Positions 41,999-49,676 of a stretch of DNA of 64,000 nucleotides are shown here, piece by piece (the first letter of the stretch is position 1; each line of letters opens with the position of its first letter). The position numbers and the translations under genes were made by a program. This DNA comes from an uncultured Lachnospiraceae bacterium (GTDB lineage: Bacteria; Bacillota; Clostridia; Lachnospirales; Lachnospiraceae). The notes under the pieces were generated by a model. It did no database searches. It saw only the letters and a list, made by a program, of their open reading frames with translations, and was not told the DNA's origin. Location: the NCBI GenBank assembly GCA_910578825.1, contig CAJTSB010000005.1, positions 1 through 64,000 on the forward strand, given 5' to 3'.

Positions 41999-42695
41999 GT
42001 AACAGTTCAGCCTGTTTGTTACATTGCAGCCATATTTCAAAGAACAAATTGAAAGCTGCTTGTGAAAATTCTTATGGGAATCCAACGTTTTCAAGGCTTT
42101 TTCACCTATACTGCCCGAAGAAAACTCGGATAAAATTTCTAGCGCCCCTAACTCCGAGGATGTACGGATGTAATTAATTCCGCCCAATTCAAACTCGGCT
42201 TTCCTTTCGGCGGTAAGGTATCATAGCAGAAACTGTTTTTCTGGGGTAGGAAGCCCTTCGTATGTTTTCCTTGTCAGCGGCATAAAACACCAAAGGTATG
42301 CCGAATGACCTGTTTGAAGGACTGCCGCATAAAATATGTGAGTTTTCTTGTACTGTGAAACGGCAGTCCTGAGTTTCATCGGCATACCTTGCTTTTGGGT
42401 GCTTGTTGCCGCTGCTAGGAAAACCAGAAGGGCTGTCCGTGAAGAAAAACAGTTTCCTGCCTATGATGTTTTAGCAACCGAAAGGAAACCCTCAAACAGC
42501 GAATCTGGGCGGAATACATTACGTCCATTCCTCGGAGGTAAGGGGCACACGAAATTCACCGAATGTTTTCTTTTCAGACTGCATAGGTGAAAAAGCCTTC
42601 AGAAATATTTTTGTTTCCCATAAGAATTTTCATGGCAGAATTGCAAGAATCTCATGAAACAGTGCCAAAATGTAACGAACAGGCTGAACAGTTAC
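41999..42695. repeat. Giant imperfect foldback (inverted repeat) element, 697 bp
   Basis: The left arm 41999-42327 is colinear with the reverse complement of the right arm 42361-42695 over its whole length; I estimate 65-75% matching. Landmarks shared by both arms from outside in are GTAAC-GTTCAGCCTGTT, GAAAATTCTTATGGGAA, AAGGCTTTTTCACCTAT, CTCCGAGGA, ATTCCGCCCA, TTTCCTTTCGG, AAACTGTTTTTCT, AGGTATGCCGA and AGGACTGCCG. The loop is 33 bases (42328-42360). It fills most of the 810-base gap after the CapA-like gene and shows no real gene; an open frame at 42348-42590 is just one arm of the repeat. Confidence 0.9.
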
Positions 42696-42723
42696 GATGT
42701 AAGCGCGTGAAATTCTTCATACA

Positions 42724-42752
42724 TTGACATCTCAGGTCGTATTTATTATAAT
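42724..42752 (+). promoter_or_regulatory. SigA promoter of rex
   Basis: TTGACA at 42724-42729, a 17-base spacer and TATAAT at 42747-42752, a full consensus. It is just outside the foldback element. Confidence 0.85.
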
Positions 42753-42796
42753 AAAAGGCAGGTGTATGCGTAAACGTCATAGTAGGAGGAAACGCA

Positions 42797-43441
42797 ATGG
42801 AAAAGGAAATATCTCAGGCAGTCATCCGCAGGATGCCAAGATATTACAGATATCTGGGAGAGTTATTGGACGATGGCGTAGAACGAATTTCATCCAATGA
42901 TCTGAGCACAAGAATGCGTGTAACAGCCTCGCAGATTCGACAGGACCTAAATAATTTTGGCGGATTCGGACAGCAGGGCTACGGATATAATGTGAAATAC
43001 CTCTATGACGAGATTGGCAATATTCTGGGCATTAATCAGCGGCACAATATGATAGTCATCGGCGCGGGGAATCTTGGGCAGGCGCTTGCTAATTATGTCA
43101 ACTTTGAAAAACGCGGTTTTGTAATTATCGGGCTGTTTGATGTAAATCCTGCATTAAAAGGTACTTTTGTCAGGGACATTGAAGTGCGCATGATGAATGA
43201 GCTGGAATTGTTTGTGAAAGAAAAACGGGTGGATATCGCCGCGCTTACCATGCCCAAAGAACATGCGAAACAGATTGCAGGTTTTCTGGTAGAACTGGGC
43301 ATTGGCGCAATCTGGAATTTTGCGCACCTGGATCTGGAACTGCCGGAGCATGTGGTTGTAGAAAATGTACATCTCTCGGAGAGTTTGATGCAGTTATCAT
43401 ATAATATTGCAAATCAAAAAAAACAAACGGATAAGAAGTGA
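42797..43441 (+). CDS. rex: Redox-sensing transcriptional repressor Rex (214 aa)
   Basis: Senses NADH/NAD+ and represses fermentation genes at low NADH. The N-terminal winged helix (RMPRYYRYLGELLDDGVERI, RMRVTASQIRQDLNNFGGFG) and Rossmann motif MIVIGAGNLGQALANY are diagnostic, and the C-terminal swapped helix is present. A matching operator lies upstream of thl at 34402. GGAGG precedes ATG 42797. Confidence 0.97.
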   Translation: MEKEISQAVIRRMPRYYRYLGELLDDGVERISSNDLSTRMRVTASQIRQDLNNFGGFGQQGYGYNVKYLYDEIGNILGINQRHNMIVIGAGNLGQALANYVNFEKRGFVIIGLFDVNPALKGTFVRDIEVRMMNELELFVKEKRVDIAALTMPKEHAKQIAGFLVELGIGAIWNFAHLDLELPEHVVVENVHLSESLMQLSYNIANQKKQTDKK

Positions 43442-43446
43442 TTATT

Positions 43447-44061
43447 ATGGGAAAGAAAAAAAACACCATGCCTGGATTCGAACAGATGCTTCACGGCAAG
43501 AAAATACCGCTCTTGATTTTAGACCAGAAATGGCATCAGCTATTTTTAGATGGTGTGAAACCAAAGGAAGTGGAACGGCTGGAGCAGAAACTGAACAAGG
43601 CATTGGCGACGCAGGGCAAATACACGCAGGAACTGAAAGAAATGAAAGTTCTGAAGAAAAAACTGATGAAAAATATTGTCGTCAATATGGATGAAATCGG
43701 TGAAAGAGGACAGGAGACGGGCAGACTTCAGGAGGATCGCCGCCTGATTACGGAAATCAACGATAAGACAGAGCGAAATGAAGAGCTGCTTCAGGCACTT
43801 GAGGATGAGATGGAGGAAAATAATTTCCGCCTGATGGTAGAAACCATGGAATATTGTTACCGGATTATGAACAGCAACAAGGCGGAGCGCGAGCAGTTGA
43901 TTATCAGGATTGCCCAGATGCGGACGGAGCTCAAGTCAAAAATTTACCGCCGGGAAGCGATTGAGGAGCAAAGCAGAGGGATTTATGCATACCTGCATGA
44001 TATTTTTGGTCCGCGGGTATTGGAGACGTTTGATTTGAAATATGAAGACGAGTACACGTAA
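43447..44061 (+). CDS. Coiled-coil protein of unknown function downstream of rex (204 aa)
   Basis: A highly charged, helical protein, predicted coiled coil over most of residues 35-175 (KEVERLEQKLNKALATQG, DKTERNEELLQALEDEMEENN). It starts MGKKKNTMPGFEQMLHGKK. ATG 43447 is my choice; GTG 43438, overlapping the rex stop, is possible and would imply coupling. No domain recognised, and the stop codon lies on the edge of a small palindrome. Confidence 0.75.
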   Translation: MGKKKNTMPGFEQMLHGKKIPLLILDQKWHQLFLDGVKPKEVERLEQKLNKALATQGKYTQELKEMKVLKKKLMKNIVVNMDEIGERGQETGRLQEDRRLITEINDKTERNEELLQALEDEMEENNFRLMVETMEYCYRIMNSNKAEREQLIIRIAQMRTELKSKIYRREAIEEQSRGIYAYLHDIFGPRVLETFDLKYEDEYT

Positions 44062-44085
44062 ACAGTTCAGCGCGTCTGAACTGTT
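44061..44085. repeat. Minimal AACAGTTCAG palindrome on a stop codon
   Basis: AACAGTTCAG at 44061-44070 and CTGAACTGTT at 44076-44085 form a perfect 10-bp stem with a CGCGT loop. The last base of the upstream TAA stop is the first base of the stem. The TTTT that ends the stem makes it terminator-like. The terminal motif is shared with 41999-42695 and 49437-49525. Confidence 0.8.
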
Positions 44086-44107
44086 TTGCTGTTGCAGGAG
44101 GAAGAAA

Positions 44108-45631
44108 ATGAGGATTTTAGTTGACAGTGGACAGATGAAACAATGTGACAGGAATACAATAGAATATTTTGGCGTGCCTTCTCTTGTGCTGATGGAGCGG
44201 GCTGCCTTAGGCGTTGTAGCGGAAATTGAAACCCATCTTCCCTGTACAGTACCGCAGATACTGGTGGTCTGTGGTTTTGGGAATAACGGTGGAGACGGAC
44301 TTGCAATAGCGAGAATGCTCTGGCAAAAAGGATATGGGGTCACGGTTGTCATGCCGCCGGAGGCAGAACGTATTTCCGAAGAGACGAAGGTACAGAGAAC
44401 TATTTTGCAAAAATATCAGATTCCTGTTTTGAACCGCATACCGGACGCGGAGTTTGACGTGGTCGTTGACGCGCTGTTTGGTATCGGGCTTACCAGGGAG
44501 CTTGCCGGAATTTATCTCGAATATGTCCTGGAAATGAATGAGATGCAGGGGCTGAAGGTCGCGGTCGATATTCCATCTGGAATCAACGCAGATACCGGAG
44601 CGGTGATGGGAGCGGGATTTTATGCCGATATAACCGTGACATTTGCATTCTCCAAAGTTGGGCTTATGTTGTTTCCAGGTGCGGAATATGCGGGGCGGGT
44701 AATTGTTAAGGAAATTGGCATTGACCGCTGCAGTTTCCTTGACGCAAAGCCGAATACGTTCAGCCCGGATGCAGAAGATCTGCGCAAAATTCCGTCCCGC
44801 AAAAAGCGTTCCAATAAGGGCAGTTATGGGAAGATTCTTACGATTGCCGGACAAAAGAATATGGCCGGGGCGGCATTCTTAAGCGCAAAAGCATCTTACC
44901 TGACCGGAGCAGGGCTTGTGAAAATCCTTACGTCAGAAGAAAATCGTGTTATTTTACAGCAGCTTTTACCGGAGGCGGTGTTAGAGACCTATACGGAGAC
45001 GCTGCATAATATGAAGGAGCTGATGGAGCAAATGTCCGTTCTCGTGGCAGGTCCCGGTCTCGGCACCGGAGAGCAGGCAGGACAGATGATCCGGCAGATT
45101 CTTTCCGACGCAAAAGTTCCAATCATTCTGGATGCGGATGGGCTGAACCTTGTGGCAGAGCATCCCGAATGGCTGAAGAATGCATCGTGTCCCATAATTG
45201 TCACACCTCATCTGGGTGAGATGGCAAGACTGATACACGAAGACATTTCCGACATACAGAACTGTCTTCCAGACACAGCGCGAAAATTTGCAGCAAAATA
45301 CGGAGTAATCTGCGTGTTGAAGGATGCAAGGACGGTTACCGCGTTGCCCGATGGCAGGATGTGGATAAACACCAGTGGAAACAATGGTATGGCAACGGCC
45401 GGTTCGGGAGATGTGCTAACAGGAGTCCTCGCCGGACTGATTGCACAGGGCATGGAGCCGGAATATGCAGCTTTTATGGGCGTATATCTCCATGGACTTG
45501 CCGGGGATGTGCAGGTAAAAGAACGGGGAAATTACGGGCTGATGGCGCAGGATATTCTGGAAGGCATTGTGTGCATATTGGCGGACTTATGTAAGAACAG
45601 AATTGCGTGTGGAAAGGATGTCGTGAGATGA
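44108..45631 (+). CDS. nnrD: Bifunctional NAD(P)HX epimerase / ADP-dependent NAD(P)HX dehydratase (507 aa)
   Basis: Repairs hydrated NADH and NADPH. The N-terminal YjeF_N epimerase domain has CGFGNNGGDGLAIARML and DIPSGINADTG. The C-terminal YjeF/carbohydrate-kinase-like dehydratase domain (from about residue 225) has GSYGKILTIAGQKNMAGAA, AGPGLGTG and ATAGSGDVLTGVLAGLIAQG. ATG 44108 follows AGGAGGAAG. The stop overlaps alr by 4 bases. Confidence 0.95.
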   Translation: MRILVDSGQMKQCDRNTIEYFGVPSLVLMERAALGVVAEIETHLPCTVPQILVVCGFGNNGGDGLAIARMLWQKGYGVTVVMPPEAERISEETKVQRTILQKYQIPVLNRIPDAEFDVVVDALFGIGLTRELAGIYLEYVLEMNEMQGLKVAVDIPSGINADTGAVMGAGFYADITVTFAFSKVGLMLFPGAEYAGRVIVKEIGIDRCSFLDAKPNTFSPDAEDLRKIPSRKKRSNKGSYGKILTIAGQKNMAGAAFLSAKASYLTGAGLVKILTSEENRVILQQLLPEAVLETYTETLHNMKELMEQMSVLVAGPGLGTGEQAGQMIRQILSDAKVPIILDADGLNLVAEHPEWLKNASCPIIVTPHLGEMARLIHEDISDIQNCLPDTARKFAAKYGVICVLKDARTVTALPDGRMWINTSGNNGMATAGSGDVLTGVLAGLIAQGMEPEYAAFMGVYLHGLAGDVQVKERGNYGLMAQDILEGIVCILADLCKNRIACGKDVVR

Positions 45632-46797
45632 AAACATACAGCAGGGTCTATGCACAGGTAGATTTGGACGCGATACGATACAACATGGAACAGATGCGAA
45701 GAATCATTCATCCGGATACGAAAATCATGGGCGTCATCAAAGCGGACGGCTATGGACACGGTGCAATCCCTATTGGCTGTGAACTGGAAAAGCTTGATCA
45801 TGTCTGGGGTTATGCCACGGCAACAGTGGAAGAGGCGTTGATTCTTCACAGGAACGGGTTAAACAAGCCCATTCTCACGCTGGGAGCAAGTTTCCCTGAA
45901 CAATATCCGGCGCTGGCAGATGAGGGAATCCGTGCAACCGTATTTTCACTGCGTCAGGCACAGGAAATGGCATCCTTTGCACAAAAGACAGAAAAAGAGA
46001 TTATCATTCACATCAAAATTGATACCGGACTGAGCCGTCTGGGTTTTCAGGTGACGGAGACTGCGGCAGATGAAATAGCACAAATTTATCATATGCCGCA
46101 TATGGTAATGGAGGGACTTTTTACGCATTTTGCCAAATCTGACGCCAGAGATAAAACCATGGCCAATGAACAGATGGAGAAATTTCGAAAGATGCAGGAA
46201 ATGTTGAAAGAGCGCGGCGTTATCATTCCCATATCCCATTGTTCTAACAGCGCGGCAATTATAGATATGCCCAAGGCGAATATGAACGTGGTGCGCGCAG
46301 GAATCAGCCTGTATGGTCTATGGCCTTCGGATGAGGTTAGAAAAGAAAATATAGATTTGAAACCGGCATTATCCCTAAAAAGCCGGATTGTTTTTCTGAA
46401 AGAACTGGAGAAAGGACGCTCTATCAGTTATGGGGCAACGTATCAGACGACGGAATTGCAGCGAATTGCAACCATTCCCGTCGGTTATGGGGACGGCTAT
46501 CCGAGAAGTCTGTCCGGCAAGGGATACGTATTGATTCACGGAAAGCGTGCGCCCGTCTGCGGCAGAATCTGCATGGATCAGTTTATGGTGGACGTCACCC
46601 GTATTCCGGAGGCAGTAGAGGGAGACGAGGTGATTCTGATAGGTTCCGACGGTCAGGAGAGAATTACCATGGAGGAGATAGGCGACCTCTCAGGCAGATT
46701 TAATTACGAGTTCGCCTGCGATTTGGGTAAACGTATTCCGCGCGTCTATGTGAAGAACGGAATTGTCACGGAGACGAAAGACTATTTTGGAGAGTAA
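45628..46797 (+). CDS. alr: Alanine racemase (389 aa)
   Basis: Makes D-alanine for peptidoglycan. PLP Lys38 is in VIKADGYGHGA, with the second catalytic Tyr in ISYGATYQTTE and the CGRICMDQFMVDVT block. ATG 45628 overlaps the nnrD stop (ATGA). It is followed by mazF, as in bacilli. Confidence 0.97.
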   Translation: MKTYSRVYAQVDLDAIRYNMEQMRRIIHPDTKIMGVIKADGYGHGAIPIGCELEKLDHVWGYATATVEEALILHRNGLNKPILTLGASFPEQYPALADEGIRATVFSLRQAQEMASFAQKTEKEIIIHIKIDTGLSRLGFQVTETAADEIAQIYHMPHMVMEGLFTHFAKSDARDKTMANEQMEKFRKMQEMLKERGVIIPISHCSNSAAIIDMPKANMNVVRAGISLYGLWPSDEVRKENIDLKPALSLKSRIVFLKELEKGRSISYGATYQTTELQRIATIPVGYGDGYPRSLSGKGYVLIHGKRAPVCGRICMDQFMVDVTRIPEAVEGDEVILIGSDGQERITMEEIGDLSGRFNYEFACDLGKRIPRVYVKNGIVTETKDYFGE

Positions 46798-46866
46798 CTC
46801 TGAATACACACGAAAAAATTGGGAATAATAGGAAACAACCTATAAAAGTTTTGGAGTGTGAGAAAA

Positions 46867-47214
46867 TTGGTAATTCATAGAGGAGATATTTATTATGCAG
46901 ATTTGCGTCCAGTCGTAGGTTCAGAACAGGGCGGCGTCCGTCCGGTACTGATTATACAAAATGATATCGGCAACCGGCACAGCCCGACTGTAATCTGTGC
47001 AGCCATTACATCGAAGATGAATAAAGCAAAGCTTCCTACCCATGTAGAATTAGAAGCTGGAAAATATGATCTGGTCAAAGATTCCGTTGTTCTGTTGGAG
47101 CAGCTTCGGACCATCGACAAACAGCGGCTGCGGGATAAAATCTGTCGTCTGGACAGCGAAATATTGAAAAAAGTAGACAGAGCGCTTGAAATCAGTCTTG
47201 AATTGTATACATAA
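46867..47214 (+). CDS. mazF: MazF/NdoA-family endoribonuclease toxin (115 aa)
   Basis: An mRNA interferase of the MazF/PemK fold. The core is GDIYYADLRPVVGSEQGGVRPVLIIQND, with Arg in VRP and Thr in ICAAITSK as the catalytic pair. TTG 46867 is chosen, 10 bases after GGAG; GTG 46858 is too close to that site. In Bacillus the order alr-ndoAI-ndoA includes the antitoxin; here only 69 bases separate alr and the toxin gene, and no antitoxin frame is present. Confidence 0.9.
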   Translation: MVIHRGDIYYADLRPVVGSEQGGVRPVLIIQNDIGNRHSPTVICAAITSKMNKAKLPTHVELEAGKYDLVKDSVVLLEQLRTIDKQRLRDKICRLDSEILKKVDRALEISLELYT

Positions 47215-47301
47215 ATCTTGACTAATATACGGCAAAATGGTATATTTCAAGTGTTTGCTGAAATAAGCACAAGAGTACAAAGAGAAAAAGGAGTAAGGAG
47301 A

Positions 47302-48660
47302 ATGGATGATGGCGCAAGTCCCGCCATAGGATTAGTGGCATTTTTGGTGTTGACGATTGTAAACGGGCTGTTGTATGGTTTTCTCACAGCCCTGGAGGAG
47401 ACCGGAGAAAGCCAGATACAAAAGAGAGCGGAAGACGGTAACAAATATGCTGCCTGGCTGCTTGAGGTAAAGGATCATCCCTATAAGGTCCGGCATGCGA
47501 TACAGATTATGACGGCATTTACAAGCGGTATCTTTGGAATTTATCTGATACGGCTGATGGGAAATGCTCTGATAGCGACTTTCCTGAAAGAGCAGGATGC
47601 TGTTTATCTGCAGTTTGCCTGTTATGTGATTGCCGCGGTTTTGGGAATTTTCCTGTTTGCAGTTCTTGGAATCATTGCCCCGCAGAAGGTTGCCGCAAGG
47701 AAATCCGAAAACTGGCTGTTTGCCCTGGCGGGCATCATACGCGCGCTTGTTTTGCTCATCAAGCCCTATACGTTTCTGGCGGAATCGGTGTCCAATCTTG
47801 CTGTGCGTATCGTGGGGGTAGATCCCCATGCCAGTTTTGATGATGTGACGGAGGAAGAGATTATCTCAATGGTGAACGAGGGGCATGAGCAGGGCGTCTT
47901 GCAGGCGAGCGAAGCGGAGATGATTCACAATATTTTTGAATTTGACGACAAGGAAGCCAAGGATATCATGACGCACCGCAAAAACGTTGCCGCGCTGGAT
48001 GGACAGATGCAGCTTTCCGAGGTTCTGGAATTTGTGCTGAATGGGAATAATTCGCGTTTTCCGGTGTATCACGAAGATATTGACAACATCATAGGTATTA
48101 TACATATGAAAGACGTGATGATTGAAAGCCGCAAAGAACAGTATCTGAACTGGAGAGTGCAGGATATTCCGGGGCTGGTACGGGAGGCGGTGTTCATTCC
48201 TGAGACGCAGAACATCAATGACCTGTTTAAAATGATGCAGTCTACAAAAAACCATATGGTGATTGTGGTGGACGAGTACGGTCAGACAGCCGGAATTGTA
48301 GCCATGGAAGATATTCTGGAGGAAATCGTGGGAAATATCTTTGATGAATATGACAAGGAAGAGACCGCTATCGTTCATCAGGAAGACGGCAGCTATCTCA
48401 TGAGCGGCATGGCGTCTTTTGACGAGGTGTGCGGACTGTTACAGATTTCCATGGAGGAGCAGGAGTTTGAGACGCTGAATGGATTTTTGATTTCCCTGAT
48501 CGGTAAAATTCCAGCCGATCATGAGAGATTTCGTTTGCGATATCAGGGATGGGACTTTGAGGTTTCCGCTGTCCGGGATAAAATGATTCACACGGTGAAA
48601 GTCATAAAAGTTCCGGAGGAAACGGGCGAAGAAATCGCCAGAGAAGATTATAAGAAATAA
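47302..48660 (+). CDS. CNNM/HlyC-CorC family transporter-like protein with DUF21 and CBS domains (452 aa)
   Basis: N-terminal DUF21 with about four membrane segments (residues 8-175, including FLLT-like starts and ALVLLIKPYTFLAESV), a linker with the conserved EEEIISMVNEGHEQGVL and FDDKEAKDIMTHR, two CBS motifs (NNSRFPVYHEDIDNIIGIIHMKDV and NHMVIVVDEYGQTAGIVAMED) and a C-terminal CorC/HlyC domain. It is related to magnesium/cobalt efflux proteins. ATG 47302 follows AAAGGAG. Confidence 0.92.
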   Translation: MDDGASPAIGLVAFLVLTIVNGLLYGFLTALEETGESQIQKRAEDGNKYAAWLLEVKDHPYKVRHAIQIMTAFTSGIFGIYLIRLMGNALIATFLKEQDAVYLQFACYVIAAVLGIFLFAVLGIIAPQKVAARKSENWLFALAGIIRALVLLIKPYTFLAESVSNLAVRIVGVDPHASFDDVTEEEIISMVNEGHEQGVLQASEAEMIHNIFEFDDKEAKDIMTHRKNVAALDGQMQLSEVLEFVLNGNNSRFPVYHEDIDNIIGIIHMKDVMIESRKEQYLNWRVQDIPGLVREAVFIPETQNINDLFKMMQSTKNHMVIVVDEYGQTAGIVAMEDILEEIVGNIFDEYDKEETAIVHQEDGSYLMSGMASFDEVCGLLQISMEEQEFETLNGFLISLIGKIPADHERFRLRYQGWDFEVSAVRDKMIHTVKVIKVPEETGEEIAREDYKK

Positions 48661-48712
48661 TAGAAAAACATAGGAAAAATAATCAAAACAAAAGCAGAAA
48701 AGAGGAGAAGTT

Positions 48713-49441
48713 ATGTCAGGACATTCTAAATTTGCAAATATTAAACATAAAAAAGAAAAAAACGATGCGGCAAAAGGAAAAATCTTTACGATAATTGGAA
48801 GAGAAATTGCAGTTGCCGTTAAAGAGGGCGGGCCGGATCCTGCGAATAACAGCCGGCTGCGTGATGTGATCGCAAAAGCGAAGGCCAACAATATGCCGAA
48901 TGATACGATCGACCGCGGGATCAAGAAAGCTGCCGGAGATGCGAATTCCGTCAATTACGAGTTTGCCTCTTATGAAGGCTATGGACCCAATGGAACGGCA
49001 ATCATAGTAGACGCGCTCACAGATAATAAAAACAGAACCGCAGCCAATGTGCGCAGCGCATTCACCAAAGGATATGGCAATGTCGGAACGCCAGGCTGTG
49101 TCTCCTATATGTTTGACAAAAAAGGTCAGATTGTGATTGACAAAGAAGAATGTGAAATGGACGCAGACGATTTGATGATGATAGCGCTGGACGCCGGGGC
49201 GGAGGATTTCTCAGAGGAAGATGACAGTTTTGAAGTGATAACGGATCCGGACGATTTCAGTACCGTCCGTGAGAAATTAGAGGCAGAAGGCATTGCCATG
49301 GCATCCGCGGAAGTAACCATGATACCACAGACATGGGTGGAACTTACAGATGAGACGGCAATTAAAAATCTTCAGAAAACACTGGATCTTCTGGACGAAG
49401 ATGACGACGTTCAGGCAGTTTACCATAACTGGGCGGAATAA
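48713..49441 (+). CDS. YebC/PmpR-family protein (242 aa)
   Basis: Starts SGHSKFANIKHKKEKNDAAKGK, the universal YebC N-terminus, and contains DTIDRGIKKAAGD and YEGYGPNGTAIIVDALTDNKNRT. Members act as transcriptional regulators or as translation factors that help ribosomes through proline-rich stretches. The stop codon is part of a palindrome at 49437. Confidence 0.94.
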   Translation: MSGHSKFANIKHKKEKNDAAKGKIFTIIGREIAVAVKEGGPDPANNSRLRDVIAKAKANNMPNDTIDRGIKKAAGDANSVNYEFASYEGYGPNGTAIIVDALTDNKNRTAANVRSAFTKGYGNVGTPGCVSYMFDKKGQIVIDKEECEMDADDLMMIALDAGAEDFSEEDDSFEVITDPDDFSTVREKLEAEGIAMASAEVTMIPQTWVELTDETAIKNLQKTLDLLDEDDDVQAVYHNWAE

Positions 49442-49525
49442 CAGTTCAGCCAACCGAAAGAATCGGGGAAAATCGTGCTAGCACGAATTTTTCACGGTTC
49501 TTTTTGGTTGAGCTGAACTGTTATT
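49437..49525. repeat. AACAGTTCAG-type foldback element, 89 bp, on the yebC stop codon
   Basis: AATAACAGTTCAGC at 49437-49450 is the exact inverse of GCTGAACTGTTATT at 49512-49525. The arms continue as CAACC/GGTTG, AGAA/TTCT and GAAAAT/ATTTTTC pairings and meet at CGTGCTAGCACG (49473-49484), so there is almost no loop. The TAA stop of the gene before it is inside the left arm. It shares TAACAGTTCAGCC with the giant foldback at 41999. Confidence 0.88.
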
Positions 49526-49588
49526 CCCGATTCAATAAAAAAGGTGTGCGTTTAACTGTAATGTTTTGTACAAAATCCATATTTTTTG

Positions 49589-49618
49589 TTGATTTCCTCT
49601 TGTGTTTTAGTTTATAAT
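49589..49618 (+). promoter_or_regulatory. Possible promoter of the GH59-like gene
   Basis: TTGATT at 49589-49594, an 18-base spacer and TATAAT at 49613-49618, about 60 bases before the gene. Confidence 0.5.
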
Positions 49619-49676
49619 TGTTTTGATATGTGGAATTTTCACAACAAGATAAGGAAAAGCATGGGAGGGATTTTTT

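Noticed and set aside
42348..42590. Open frame of 80 codons in the giant foldback
   Set aside because: It lies entirely in one arm and loop of the inverted repeat, has no ribosome site and codes for no recognisable protein.
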